A stretch of DNA of 64,000 bases from Rhizobium leguminosarum (GTDB taxonomy: Bacteria > Pseudomonadota > Alphaproteobacteria > Rhizobiales > Rhizobiaceae): positions 620,001 through 684,000 of the forward strand of contig NZ_MZMU01000012.1 in assembly GCF_004123835.1 (NCBI RefSeq). The letters run 5' to 3'. Each line of letters opens with the position of its first letter. Position 1 is the first letter of the stretch. The translations under genes and the position numbers were made by a program. A model generated the notes under the pieces. It worked only from the letters and a program-made list of their open reading frames with translations, did not search any database and was not told the DNA's origin. Shown here one piece after another: positions 51,181 through 59,764 of the stretch.

Positions 51181-52182
51181 TTACCGGCCGGTCATCTTCA
51201 GTGCTGCCTCTGGCAGCCGCTCGCCCTGAACCTCGATGCCGGCGAGGGCGGCGTCGATTTCGGCGAGGTCGTCGGCGAGCAGGTCGACGTCTACTGCCCC
51301 GAGGTTCTCTTCCAACCGGTGCTGCTTCGTTGTTCCCGGGATCGGGACGATCCATGGCTTTTGGGCCAGCAGCCAGGAGAGGGCGATCTGCGCGGGTGTT
51401 GCGCCCTTGCGGTCGCCGATCCGCTTGATGAGATCGACGAGCGCAAAATTGGCCTTGCGCGCCTCGGGTGAAAAACGCGGCACGCTGTTGCGGAAATCGC
51501 TTGGATCGAACTTGGTGTTCTCGTCGATCTTGCCGGTCAAAAAGCCTGCGCCGAGTGGGCTGAAGGGCACGAAGCCGATGCCGAGTTGCTCAAGGGTGGG
51601 CAGCAATTCCGCCTCGGGGCCGCGCCAGAAGAGCGAATATTCGCTCTGGACGGCGGTCACCTTCTGGACGGCATGGGCGCGGCGGATCGTCTGAACGCCA
51701 GCTTCGGAACGGCCGAAATGCTTGACCTTGCCGGCTGCGATCAGATCCTTGACGGCGCCGGCCACGTCTTCGATCGGAACGTCAGGATCGACGCGGTGCT
51801 GGTAGAACAGGTCGATGCGGTCCATCTTCAGGCGGCGCAGGCAAGCATCGGCAACCGCTTTGACATGTTCGGGGCGGCTGTTCGTGCCGCCGCGGCGTTC
51901 ACCGGTTTGCAGATCGATATCGAAGCCGAATTTGGTGGCGATGACCACCTGGTCACGGACCGGTGCGAGCGCTTTGCCGACAAGCTCTTCATTGACAAAA
52001 GGGCCATAGGCTTCCGCCGTATCGAACAAGGTAACGCCCTGCTGATGAGCCGTGCGCATCAATCTGATCATGTCCCCTTCGTCGGCGGGCGGGCCGTAAG
52101 CGGCGCTCATGCTCATGCAGCCGAGACCAAGTGCCGAGACTTCGAGATTGCCGATAGTGCGCTTCTTCATGGTCGTATCCAT
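51181..52182 (-). CDS. Aldo/keto reductase
   Basis: 333 residues; ATG at MDTTMKKRTIG, with MKKRTIG (52170) as alternative. The TIM-barrel AKR tetrad is visible: Asp and Tyr in FDTAEAYGPF, Lys in VVIATKFGFD and His in LFYQHRVDP. PGTTKQHRLEENLGAVDVDL forms the NADPH-binding end. It reduces aldehydes or ketones in the cytosol. Divergent from a LysR regulator, with an ATTA-N7-TAAT box between them, so it is likely under its control. Confidence 0.92.
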   Translation of the reverse strand: MDTTMKKRTIGNLEVSALGLGCMSMSAAYGPPADEGDMIRLMRTAHQQGVTLFDTAEAYGPFVNEELVGKALAPVRDQVVIATKFGFDIDLQTGERRGGTNSRPEHVKAVADACLRRLKMDRIDLFYQHRVDPDVPIEDVAGAVKDLIAAGKVKHFGRSEAGVQTIRRAHAVQKVTAVQSEYSLFWRGPEAELLPTLEQLGIGFVPFSPLGAGFLTGKIDENTKFDPSDFRNSVPRFSPEARKANFALVDLIKRIGDRKGATPAQIALSWLLAQKPWIVPIPGTTKQHRLEENLGAVDVDLLADDLAEIDAALAGIEVQGERLPEAALKMTGR

Positions 52183-52282
52183 TCCTGGTTTTGTTAAGGC
52201 TCGGGGCAGTCTGTTCCGCGGCGCGGGCGCAGCCAGTCTCGCAATCGAGTTGACGTGAGCTTAGTCCTCGTGTCAGCTTTCG

Positions 52283-52297
52283 ATTAGATGCTGTAAT
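52283..52297. promoter_or_regulatory. LysR-type box ATTA-N7-TAAT, site 1
   Basis: ATTAGATGCTGTAAT: a T-N11-A dyad with ATTA/TAAT arms, 29 bases before the LysR start and about 100 bases from the aldo/keto reductase start. The same arm sequence and spacing recur at 53270-53284 before the hydrolase cluster. Confidence 0.6.
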
Positions 52298-52326
52298 GCG
52301 CATGCACCTATAAGACGGACTAATGA

Positions 52327-53226
52327 ATGCCCCAGGACAACAATTTCAACGAACTCGTCGCCTTTCTGACCGTCGCCAGGGAGCGGAGCTTCACCAGGGC
52401 TGCTGCCAAGCTCGGCGTGTCGCAATCGGCGTTGAGCCAGACGGTGCGCGGTCTCGAAGAGAAGCTGGGGCTTCGGCTTTTGACCCGCACGACCAGAAGC
52501 GTGTCGCCGACACAGGCAGGAGAACGCCTGCTGGAGCGGGTTGGACCGAGATTTGAAGAAATCCAGTTCGAGATCGCCGCCTTGAGCGAAATGCGCGAGC
52601 GGCCGGCCGGCACCATTCGCATCACGGCAGGCGAGCATCCTGCGATTTCCGTTCTCGCCCCGGCATTGGCGCGATTTCTCCCCGATAATCCCGATGTCAA
52701 TGTCGAGGTGATTGTCGACTACGGCCTGACCGACATCGTTGCCGAGCGTTACGACGCCGGCATCCGGCTCGGCGAGCAATTGGCAAAGGACATGATCGCG
52801 GTCCGGATCGGCCCCGAGATATGTATGGCCGTCGTTGGAGCGCCCTCCTATTTCGAGCACCATCCGCGCCCTGATGTCCCTCAGGATCTTACGGCGCACA
52901 ACTGTATCAACATGCGGTTGCCGACGCACGGGACGATATATCCCTGGGAATTCGAGAAGGATGGACGTGAATTGCGCGTCCGTGTCGAGGGCCAAACGGT
53001 GTTCAACAACATCGCCATGCGGATCGGCGCGGTTCTGGACGGGCTGGGACTGGCCTATATGCCCGAGGATCAGGTTCAGCCTTACATCGAAGACGGGCGG
53101 CTGATCCGAGTTCTGCAGGACTGGTGCCAGCCTTTCCCAGGATACCATCTCTACTATCCGAACAGGCGGCATGCATCTCCCGCCTTCACCCTCTTCGTCG
53201 ATGCGCTGCGCTATAGAGGAAAGTAG
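52327..53226 (+). CDS. LysR-type transcriptional regulator
   Basis: 299 residues: MPQDNNFNELVAFLTVARER with the helix-turn-helix AAAKLGVSQSALSQTVRGLE and the effector domain from GTIRITAGEHPAISVLAPAL to LYYPNRRHASPAFTLFVDAL. The family binds T-N11-A sites; ATTA-N7-TAAT dyads occur on both sides of this gene. It is divergent from the aldo/keto reductase and 140 bases before the hydrolase cluster, so it probably regulates both. Effector unknown. Confidence 0.92.
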   Translation: MPQDNNFNELVAFLTVARERSFTRAAAKLGVSQSALSQTVRGLEEKLGLRLLTRTTRSVSPTQAGERLLERVGPRFEEIQFEIAALSEMRERPAGTIRITAGEHPAISVLAPALARFLPDNPDVNVEVIVDYGLTDIVAERYDAGIRLGEQLAKDMIAVRIGPEICMAVVGAPSYFEHHPRPDVPQDLTAHNCINMRLPTHGTIYPWEFEKDGRELRVRVEGQTVFNNIAMRIGAVLDGLGLAYMPEDQVQPYIEDGRLIRVLQDWCQPFPGYHLYYPNRRHASPAFTLFVDALRYRGK

Positions 53227-53269
53227 TGCCGATTTTATTCCATCACGGCTTATCAACCGCTTGTGATTA

Positions 53270-53284
53270 ATTAGTCAGCCTAAT
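53270..53284. promoter_or_regulatory. LysR-type box ATTA-N7-TAAT, site 2
   Basis: ATTAGTCAGCCTAAT, a perfect 5-bp-arm dyad of the T-N11-A type, 83 bases before the hydrolase start. It shares arms and spacing with site 1. Confidence 0.6.
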
Positions 53285-53367
53285 AGACCCTAGCTGTCCA
53301 GGCCGGCTAATCCTTTCCGTCCGAAGCCGTTACCTTCTCGCCATCTGAAACGAAGCGAGAAGCCGAC

Positions 53368-54456
53368 ATGCGATATGGATTGTCCAACACCTTGGCGGCA
53401 TTGCTGCTTGCCTCTGCGCAGCTTGCCGCGCCATTGGCGACGGCTGCCGACGCGGTAAAGCCCGAGCCATTGGTCATCCAGGAGCAGGGCAGTTTTGCCG
53501 TCGGGGGAACCAGCACGGCAGCGCCCGGAACCTTCGATCCGCTGAAACCTCTCGATCCCGCAGGCCAGACCTATCACGGCGATCATGCCTTCGCCTTCTA
53601 TCAGATGCCGGCAAACCCGCGTCAGTACCCGATCGTGATGTGGCACGGTGCCGGACAATTCTCCAAGACCTGGGAGACGACACCCGACGGCCGCGAAGGC
53701 TTCCAGAACATCTTCCTGCGTCGAGGCTTCTCCACCTATCTCGTCGACCAGCCGCGCCGGGGCGGCGCCGGACGGAGCATGGCGGAGGCAACAGTGAAGC
53801 CGACAGCGGACGAGCAGCTCTGGTTCAACCAGTTTCGCGTCGGCACCTGGCCGAACTATTTCGACGGCGTGCAATTCTCCCGTGGTCCGGAAGCGCTGAA
53901 CCAGTACTTCCGCGCGATGACGCCGAACACCGGGCCGTTCGATATGGAGGTCGTGTCGGATGCGGTGGCAAAGCTGTTCGAGAAAATCGGCCCCGGCATC
54001 CTCTTCACCCACTCGCAGGGCGGCGGACCCGGCTGGCTGACGGCCATCAAGAGCGACAAGGTCAAAGCTATTGTCGCCTTCGAACCCGGCAGCAGCTTCG
54101 TGTTTCCGGCAGGCGAGGTTCCCGCCGATATGCCGAGCGCCTTCGACACGCTGAAGGGCGTGCCGGTGCCGATGGACGACTTCATCAAGCTGACGAAGAT
54201 CCCGATCGTCATCTATTACGGCGACAACATCCCCGACCAGCCGACGACGATGCCGGCGCAGGACAGCTGGCGGGTGCGCCTGGCAATGGCCCGCCTGTGG
54301 CGCGATACGGTGAACAAGCATGGCGGCGATGTCACTGTCGTGCACCTTCCCGAGATCGGCATCCGCGGCAACACCCACTTCCCATTCTCCGACATGAACA
54401 ACGTGGAGATCGCCGATCTGGTCTCGACCTTCCTCCGCGAGAAGAAGCTCGACTGA
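53368..54456 (+). CDS. Secreted alpha/beta hydrolase
   Basis: 362 residues with a signal peptide (MRYGLSNTLAALLLASAQLA APLATAAD). VMWHGAGQFSKTWETTPDGR is the oxyanion region, FTHSQGGGPGWLTA the nucleophile elbow (GHSQGG-like, Ser), IPIVIYYGDNIPDQ the acid region and HLPEIGIRGNTHFPFSD the catalytic His. The protein should act as an esterase in the periplasm. First gene of a same-strand cluster with the decarboxylase-like, P460 and DUF4405 genes. The substrate is unknown. Confidence 0.87.
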   Translation: MRYGLSNTLAALLLASAQLAAPLATAADAVKPEPLVIQEQGSFAVGGTSTAAPGTFDPLKPLDPAGQTYHGDHAFAFYQMPANPRQYPIVMWHGAGQFSKTWETTPDGREGFQNIFLRRGFSTYLVDQPRRGGAGRSMAEATVKPTADEQLWFNQFRVGTWPNYFDGVQFSRGPEALNQYFRAMTPNTGPFDMEVVSDAVAKLFEKIGPGILFTHSQGGGPGWLTAIKSDKVKAIVAFEPGSSFVFPAGEVPADMPSAFDTLKGVPVPMDDFIKLTKIPIVIYYGDNIPDQPTTMPAQDSWRVRLAMARLWRDTVNKHGGDVTVVHLPEIGIRGNTHFPFSDMNNVEIADLVSTFLREKKLD

Positions 54457-54527
54457 TCGCGCCGCGCGAAGCTGGAAGATTCTTCGCGCAGCATCCGCCT
54501 GATCCTGGAACTCAAGAGGTGAAGTCT

Positions 54528-54944
54528 ATGAAACAATTGTTGGGAAACCTGTTGCTGTCGGCCAGCATGATGCTGGCCGTTCTGCCGGGCGCCGTCAGTG
54601 CTCAGACACCGGCCGAAGGGGACGACAAGTCCAGGCGCTCGCGCGCCCAGCAGCTGATGGGCGCGACCGCGCCGAAGCTGGCTGAACTGACCGATGACGT
54701 CCTCTATGGCGACATATGGGAGCGCCCGCAGCTCTCGAAACGGGATCGCAGCCTGGTGACCGTGGCCGCGCTGATCGCCATGAACCGGCCCGACCAGCTC
54801 AGATCTCATCTTGCCATGGCCCGCCAGAACGGCGTGACCGAGGACGAACTGGTTGAGACGATCACCCACCTTGCCTTCTACGCCGGCTGGCCGAATGCCG
54901 TGTCGGCCGTTGCCGTCGCGAAAGACGTGTTCGGACGCAAATAA
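54528..54944 (+). CDS. Exported carboxymuconolactone decarboxylase-family protein
   Basis: 138 residues: a signal peptide (MKQLLGNLLLSASMMLAVLPGAVSAQ) and then the CMD fold (SKRDRSLVTVAALIAMNRPD QLRSHLAMARQNGVTEDELV followed by EITHLAFYAGWPNAVSAV-like ETITHLAFYAGWPNAVSAVA). It lacks the CxxC of AhpD peroxidoreductases, so it is nearer to the decarboxylase group. The signal peptide is uncommon but occurs in such clusters. AAGAGGTGAAG ribosome site. Second gene of the cluster; starts about 70 bases after the hydrolase. Confidence 0.87.
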   Translation: MKQLLGNLLLSASMMLAVLPGAVSAQTPAEGDDKSRRSRAQQLMGATAPKLAELTDDVLYGDIWERPQLSKRDRSLVTVAALIAMNRPDQLRSHLAMARQNGVTEDELVETITHLAFYAGWPNAVSAVAVAKDVFGRK

Positions 54945-55017
54945 GGCGAGTAGCCCTCCGCTTTTGCCGGAGCCGGCCGCCCGAACATCTTCCGCACAAA
55001 ACCAGGAAAAGACATTC

Positions 55018-55500
55018 ATGCGTCATCTCATCAAGCGCATTTCCATTCTCTTTGCCATGGCAGGCGCCGTGGTTCTGGTCGGCTGGCAAGTCGACGCCGA
55101 GCCGAACCGGACGACGCTGCCCCAATTGGCAGGTCTCGTTCACTATACGACCGTCAGGCGCGGCAACGTGACCGAGCACATCATGACGACGAGGGAAGCC
55201 ATCCAGGCCGTGAAGAACGGGCAGCCTGTTCCCGCGGGCACGCACTTCGCGCTGGTCGATTACCGCGACGGGGAAATCTATCGCACCTTCGTCATGGAAA
55301 AGGGTTCCGGCTGGGGCGGCGACTATGACGAAGACCGTCGCACCGGCGACTGGCAGTTCCAATGGTTCAAGCCGGATGGCAGCGTCAACATGGCCGAGAA
55401 CACGGCGCGATGCCAGTCCTGTCATTCGTCCAGGGCCGACGAAGACTTCCTCTATACCCTCGATGCTCTCAAGGAATTTAACGGAGCCGTCATTGACTAG
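55018..55500 (+). CDS. Cytochrome P460-family protein
   Basis: 160 residues from MRHLIKRISILFAMAGAVVL, a membrane-anchored or cleaved signal peptide. FALVDYRDGEIYRTFVMEKG, WQFQWFKPDGSVNMAENTARCQSCH and SSRADEDFLYTL match the cytochrome P460 domain; the haem attachment motif is C132xxC135H136. P460 haem proteins oxidise or handle N-oxides; the Lys cross-link typical of the catalytic forms cannot be judged here. Third gene of the cluster. Confidence 0.85.
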   Translation: MRHLIKRISILFAMAGAVVLVGWQVDAEPNRTTLPQLAGLVHYTTVRRGNVTEHIMTTREAIQAVKNGQPVPAGTHFALVDYRDGEIYRTFVMEKGSGWGGDYDEDRRTGDWQFQWFKPDGSVNMAENTARCQSCHSSRADEDFLYTLDALKEFNGAVID

Positions 55501-55533
55501 GCCGGATCGAATCTCCGGCGAGGGCGTCGCATC

Positions 55534-56220
55534 ATGAGTCCTTTTTTCGTGATCCGCCTCCTGCTCGACTTCACGGCCGCCGGTCTGCTCCTGGCCGCGC
55601 TAGCCTACTGGTGGCTCGACAACACCTCGCATGAGCTGATCGGCACCGGCATGTTCATCCTTCTCCTATCGCACAACGTCTTTAACAGGCGGTGATGGAG
55701 CAGGCTTCCAAAGGCGGTGCGCGGCAGACCGAGCCTCGTGACAATCGCGTCGAATATCTCGATTGCCCTGGCAATGGCCGCATTGCTGGTGACCAGCGTG
55801 CTGCTATCGCGCACGGTGTTTGTTTTCCTTCCCGTGAGCGGCGGACCGACTGCGCGCGAAATACACATTCTTGCGGCCTATTGGGCGTTCATCCTCGCCG
55901 CCATCCATCTCGGCCTTCACTGGTCGATGATCATGACCGTCACAGGCAGGCTGTTGCGGGTCGGGCCGCCGAACGCGATCAGGACCGCTGTCCTTCGAGG
56001 GATCGCAGGCGCGATAGTGGCGTGCGGTATCCACGGCATGTTCGTCATGGGAATTGGGGATAGGCTCGTCGGCCGGCCGTCGATCGATTTCTGGGACTTT
56101 CAGGAATCGACCGCGGGCTTCTTTTTGCATCACATCGCGATCCTCGGGGTGTGTGCTTGCGCTGCGCACTATGCGGCTGTCTGGCTTAGATGGGCGCGTG
56201 GGGCACTCCACATTTTGTGA
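55534..56220 (+). pseudogene. DUF4405 membrane gene interrupted by one in-frame TGA
   Basis: MSPFFVIRLLLDFTAAGLLL ... HNVFNRR then TGA at 55693-55695 then WSRLPKAVRGRPSLVTIASN continues in the same frame to 56220. With TGG in place of TGA the protein would be 228 residues with five or six membrane helices and two DUF4405-like segments (HELIGTGMFILLLSHNVFN and REIHILAAYWAFILAAIHLG), which often provide haem-binding His. A restart at GTG 55717 could make a truncated form. The neighbouring P460 gene fits an electron-transfer partner role. Confidence 0.75.
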
Positions 56221-56232
56221 CAGGAAGGCGCG

Positions 56233-56395
56233 GCACACCGACCAGCCCTCATGGTGAGGAGGCCTGAAGGGCCGTCTCGAACCACGGGGGCGGGTGGCTG
56301 GATGCCGCGCCAGCACCCGCATTCGGCGAAGCAGGTGGCCAGCCTCGTCCTTCGAGGCCCCTGCGGGGCACCTCAGGATGAGGCTGGAGAGAGGC
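56233..56395. repeat. Dispersed repeat A copy
   Basis: Nearly identical to 50941-51102, starting GCACACCGACCAGCCCTCAT and ending CACCTCAGGATGAGGCTGGA. It occupies the gap between the DUF4405 and membrane-protein genes. Confidence 0.85.
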
Positions 56396-56513
56396 CGCGG
56401 CTTGAAATGAAGGTGTGGAGCGAGCCGCTGCCCGGCCCTTCGCTTGGGCTCAGGGCGTTCGACGTTGCAATCGATTCACTGGATCGATTGCTCCCGCTTT
56501 GCGGGGCCGCTTC

Positions 56514-57101
56514 TCACCCCAGCACATCATAGAGCCGGAAGATGAAACTCACCTGATAAATTAGGTTGGCGGTGATGAAGGCGGTGTGGAAGCGGCGGTT
56601 GGGGGTCCAGGCGGCGATGGCGCAGAGGATGATGTAGACGATGTTGCGGGCGGGATATTCCCAGCCGAGCGAGAGGATGCGCTCATGGCCCTTGATCGCC
56701 GTGTCGAGAATATCGATGGCGTAGGTGAGACCGAGGATGCCGAAGAACCATTTGCGCCGGGAAATGAAATATTCCTCGTAGCCGCCATATTCGTCGAGCG
56801 AGGCAGGAAAGAGCAGGGCGCAGAGCAGGAAGAACAGGCTGCAGAAGCAGACGAGGAAGAGATAGATGCCGAAGCCGATGGCCGGCACCGCCTGCAGGCG
56901 ATATTCCCACCACCAGATATGGATGATGAACAGGAACATCGACAGCGCCCAGCCGAGATGGATCGGATAGACCTTGGCCTTACCAGGATGCTGGACGATG
57001 CCGGCAAGGCCGGTGAGCACCCTGGCAAGCGAAAGGCTGATGACCATGCCCATCACCACCTTGATGTGAAGGAAGACCTCCGGCGAGCTGACCGTTTCCA
57101 T
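56514..57101 (-). CDS. Integral membrane protein of unknown function
   Basis: 195 residues with about six hydrophobic helices (VVMGMVISLSLARVLTGLAG, GWALSMFLFIIHIWWWEYRL, FGIYLFLVCFCSLFFLLCAL, WFFGILGLTYAIDILDTAIK, IVYIILCAIAAWT, AFITANLIYQVSFIFRLYDV). No family was recognised. It lies 18 bases after the thioesterase gene on the same strand, so the two are probably co-transcribed. Confidence 0.75.
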   Translation of the reverse strand: METVSSPEVFLHIKVVMGMVISLSLARVLTGLAGIVQHPGKAKVYPIHLGWALSMFLFIIHIWWWEYRLQAVPAIGFGIYLFLVCFCSLFFLLCALLFPASLDEYGGYEEYFISRRKWFFGILGLTYAIDILDTAIKGHERILSLGWEYPARNIVYIILCAIAAWTPNRRFHTAFITANLIYQVSFIFRLYDVLG

Positions 57102-57119
57102 GCTTTCGATCCTGGCCTG

Positions 57120-57506
57120 TCACTCTTCGGGGACTTGTTTCGGTTTGCCCTCTTCGTTGAGCGCCACCATGATGAAGGTGCCAGCTGTGACCTTTTCCAT
57201 CTTGGCGTAACGTGCGCGGTGCGCCCAGGCTTCGACGCACAGCGTGATCGAGGTGCGGCCGACACGGTCGATATCCGTATAGACGGACAACGTGTCGCCG
57301 ATCTTGACCGGCAGCTCGAAGGCCATCTCCTTGACGGCGGCGGTGACGACGCGACCCTTGGCGCGCTCGGCCGCACGGATGCCTGAGGCAAGGTCCATCT
57401 GCGCCATGACCCAGCCGCCGAAGATATCTCCAGCCGGATTGGCATCGCCTGGCATGGCAAGCGTCCTCAGCGTCAATTCGCCTCTCGGCTTGGCGGCATC
57501 GGTCAT
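57120..57506 (-). CDS. Acyl-CoA thioesterase, YciA-like
   Basis: 128 residues from MTDAAKPRGELTLRTLAMPG. The hotdog fold with AMPGDANPAGDIFGGWVMAQMD (catalytic Asp region), KEMAFELPVKIGDTLSVYTD and TAGTFIMVALNEEGKP matches the YciA/BFIT-type hexameric acyl-CoA thioesterases that hydrolyse medium- and long-chain acyl-CoA. The internal ATG was chosen over a 142-residue form. Cytosolic. It precedes the membrane-protein gene by 18 bases. Confidence 0.92.
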   Translation of the reverse strand: MTDAAKPRGELTLRTLAMPGDANPAGDIFGGWVMAQMDLASGIRAAERAKGRVVTAAVKEMAFELPVKIGDTLSVYTDIDRVGRTSITLCVEAWAHRARYAKMEKVTAGTFIMVALNEEGKPKQVPEE

Positions 57507-57644
57507 CAAGTCTTCTCCATCTGGTGTGGCGTCGGGCCGGCGATTCACTGCGAAGCACCCTAGTGCAAAGGCTGAGGGCTGTAAAAGACGTCAAGACCAA
57601 GCGCTACGGACGGCCGATGGGAAAAATGTTGCTGCCGTTGCCGA

Positions 57645-57666
57645 TTGAAATTTCATTCGATTTCAA
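57645..57666. promoter_or_regulatory. Small dyad upstream of the chemoreceptor gene
   Basis: TTGAAAT...ATTTCAA around eight bases, in an AT-rich stretch about 130 bases before the chemoreceptor start. Possible operator; no known site matched. Confidence 0.35.
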
Positions 57667-57795
57667 ATGGTTGAATTTTAGAGATGTCACCTGACCTTAC
57701 GTTATTTAAACTTCTTCTAATTAAGCTTTACGCTCCAGTAATTCCGGCAATTCAGAATGCGATTGATTTCACCTATAAGAATCGCTGGGAACCTC

Positions 57796-59613
57796 ATGCG
57801 CAACGTCAAGATTTCCACCCGTCTTTATTGTCTCGTTGGCTTCACGCTTGCCGTGCTCGCGGCGACGATGGTCTTCTTTCTGAACTATTCTTACTCCGAG
57901 CTGGAAGACGAGCGGAAGGCAGGGCTGGCGCAGTTGGATGCGACGGCGCTCGGCATCTTCGAAAAATATTATAAGATGGAGCAGGCGGGCACGATGACCC
58001 GCGAGCAGGCGCAGGCGGCGGCCAAGGACGTGATCGGCGCGATGCGCTACGGCGCCGACGGCTATTTCTGGATCAACGACATGCATCCCAAAATGGTGAT
58101 GCACCCGATCAAGCCGGCGCTTGATGGTACCGATATCTCGCAGATGAAGGACCCGGCCGGCAAATTCCTGTTCGTCGAGTTCGTCAACAAGGTGAAGAAG
58201 GACGGCAAGGGTTTCGTCGACTATCTCTGGCCGAAGCCGGGCGCCGATGAGCCGGTGCTGAAATACTCCTATGTCGCCGGTTTCGAGCCCTGGGGCTGGA
58301 TCGTCGGCACCGGCGTCTATGCCGACGACCTTGCCGCGCTTTATCGCCAGAATTTGCTCTGGGCCACGATGGCCTGCCTGATCGGCGCTGCGGCGACGAT
58401 CGCGATCGCCTTTGCCATCGTGCGCAGCGTGACGGCACCGATTGCCCGGCTGAGGAAAGCGATGAATGCGATTGCTGCCGAAGAGGCATCGGTAGAGATC
58501 GCCGGCAGCGAGTATCGCGACGAGGTCGGCCAGATGGCCAAGGTGCTGCTGGTGCTGCGCGACTCCGTCGATGAGCGCAGCGCGCTGCGCGGCCGGGAAG
58601 ATGAGAGGCAGCGGCAGATCGAAGAAGAGCGCCGTGGCAACGAGGCGAGCCTGCGCTCTGCCTCCGAACGGCAGACCCATGCGATGCAGGCGCTCGGTGT
58701 CGGCCTGGAGAAGCTTGCGGGCGGCGACCTGACGGTTGCGATCGGCGATATCGGCGAAGACTACGCCAAGCTGAGGGGCGATTTCAACGCCGCCGTCGAC
58801 GCGCTGAACGGCGTCATCCACGCGATCGCCGAATCGAGCCGCGTCGTCAACGACAGCGCGTCCGATATCAGCGAGGCGACGGGCAATTTGTCGAAGCGCA
58901 CGGAGCAGCAGGCGGCCGCACTCGAAGAAACGGCGGCCGCTCTCGACGAGATCACCGCGACGGTCAAGACGGCATCCGAGCGGGCGAACGAGGCACGCGA
59001 GATGGTGGCCGAGACCAAGGCGAGTGCCGGAAAATCCGGCGAGATCGTCCGCAATGCGGTGACGGCGATGGGCCGGATCGAGGATTCGTCCAACCGCATC
59101 GGTCAGATCATCTCGGTCATCGACGAGATCGCCTTCCAGACGAACCTTCTGGCACTGAATGCCGGCGTCGAGGCTGCGCGGGCGGGCGAGGCGGGCCGCG
59201 GCTTTGCCGTCGTCGCGCAGGAAGTGCGCGAACTTGCTCAGCGTTCCGCCAATGCGGCCAAGGAGATCAAGGAACTGATCAGCCGGTCGGCAACGGAGGT
59301 CGAGGGTGGGGTGGCGCTGGTGCGCTCGACGGGTGAGGCACTGCTGGAGATCGAGGCGTTGGTCAACCAGGTCAACGATCACGTCGCATCAATCGCGACG
59401 GCGGCGCGCGAGCAGTCGACCGGGCTGAACGAGATCAACGGTTCCGTCAATCACATGGACCAGATGACGCAGCAGAATGCCGCGATGGTCGAGGAGACGA
59501 CGGCGGCAAGCCGCACGCTCGCCGACGAGAGCACCCAGCTGAAGACGCTGCTTTCGAATTTCCGCCTGCGTGGGGAGCCGCCGCCAGTGGCCCGATACAC
59601 ACGGGCAGCGTGA
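57796..59613 (+). CDS. Methyl-accepting chemotaxis protein with single Cache domain
   Basis: 605 residues from MRNVKISTRLYCLVGFTLAV; an earlier in-frame ATG 39 bases before lacks the usual pattern. TM1 (~12-32), a periplasmic Cache (FWINDMHPKMVMHPIKPALD... YVAGFEPWGWIVGTGVYADD), TM2 (~185-205), HAMP (APIARLRKAMNAIAAEEASV) and the MA signalling domain with the conserved tip EIAFQTNLLALNAGVEAARA. Single-Cache domains often bind small organic acids. No C-terminal CheR tether (NWETF) is present. Alone, with its own terminator. Confidence 0.93.
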   Translation: MRNVKISTRLYCLVGFTLAVLAATMVFFLNYSYSELEDERKAGLAQLDATALGIFEKYYKMEQAGTMTREQAQAAAKDVIGAMRYGADGYFWINDMHPKMVMHPIKPALDGTDISQMKDPAGKFLFVEFVNKVKKDGKGFVDYLWPKPGADEPVLKYSYVAGFEPWGWIVGTGVYADDLAALYRQNLLWATMACLIGAAATIAIAFAIVRSVTAPIARLRKAMNAIAAEEASVEIAGSEYRDEVGQMAKVLLVLRDSVDERSALRGREDERQRQIEEERRGNEASLRSASERQTHAMQALGVGLEKLAGGDLTVAIGDIGEDYAKLRGDFNAAVDALNGVIHAIAESSRVVNDSASDISEATGNLSKRTEQQAAALEETAAALDEITATVKTASERANEAREMVAETKASAGKSGEIVRNAVTAMGRIEDSSNRIGQIISVIDEIAFQTNLLALNAGVEAARAGEAGRGFAVVAQEVRELAQRSANAAKEIKELISRSATEVEGGVALVRSTGEALLEIEALVNQVNDHVASIATAAREQSTGLNEINGSVNHMDQMTQQNAAMVEETTAASRTLADESTQLKTLLSNFRLRGEPPPVARYTRAA

Positions 59614-59628
59614 GGAAACGTAGAGATG

Positions 59629-59653
59629 AAAGGCCGGGAAACCGGCCTTTTTC
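59629..59653 (+). terminator. Terminator after the chemoreceptor gene
   Basis: AAAGGCCGG-GAAA-CCGGCCTTTTT: nine-base stem, tetraloop and T-run. Confidence 0.9.
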
Positions 59654-59764
59654 ATTTCCGTTGCGTTCAGATTGTGCCGGTAAGTTTTCATTCACCGTTT
59701 TTAATTAAAATTGGAGTGAGTTTTTTCGGTCACTGCCCAGCCAGCCTGCGGAAGCGATAAGAGT

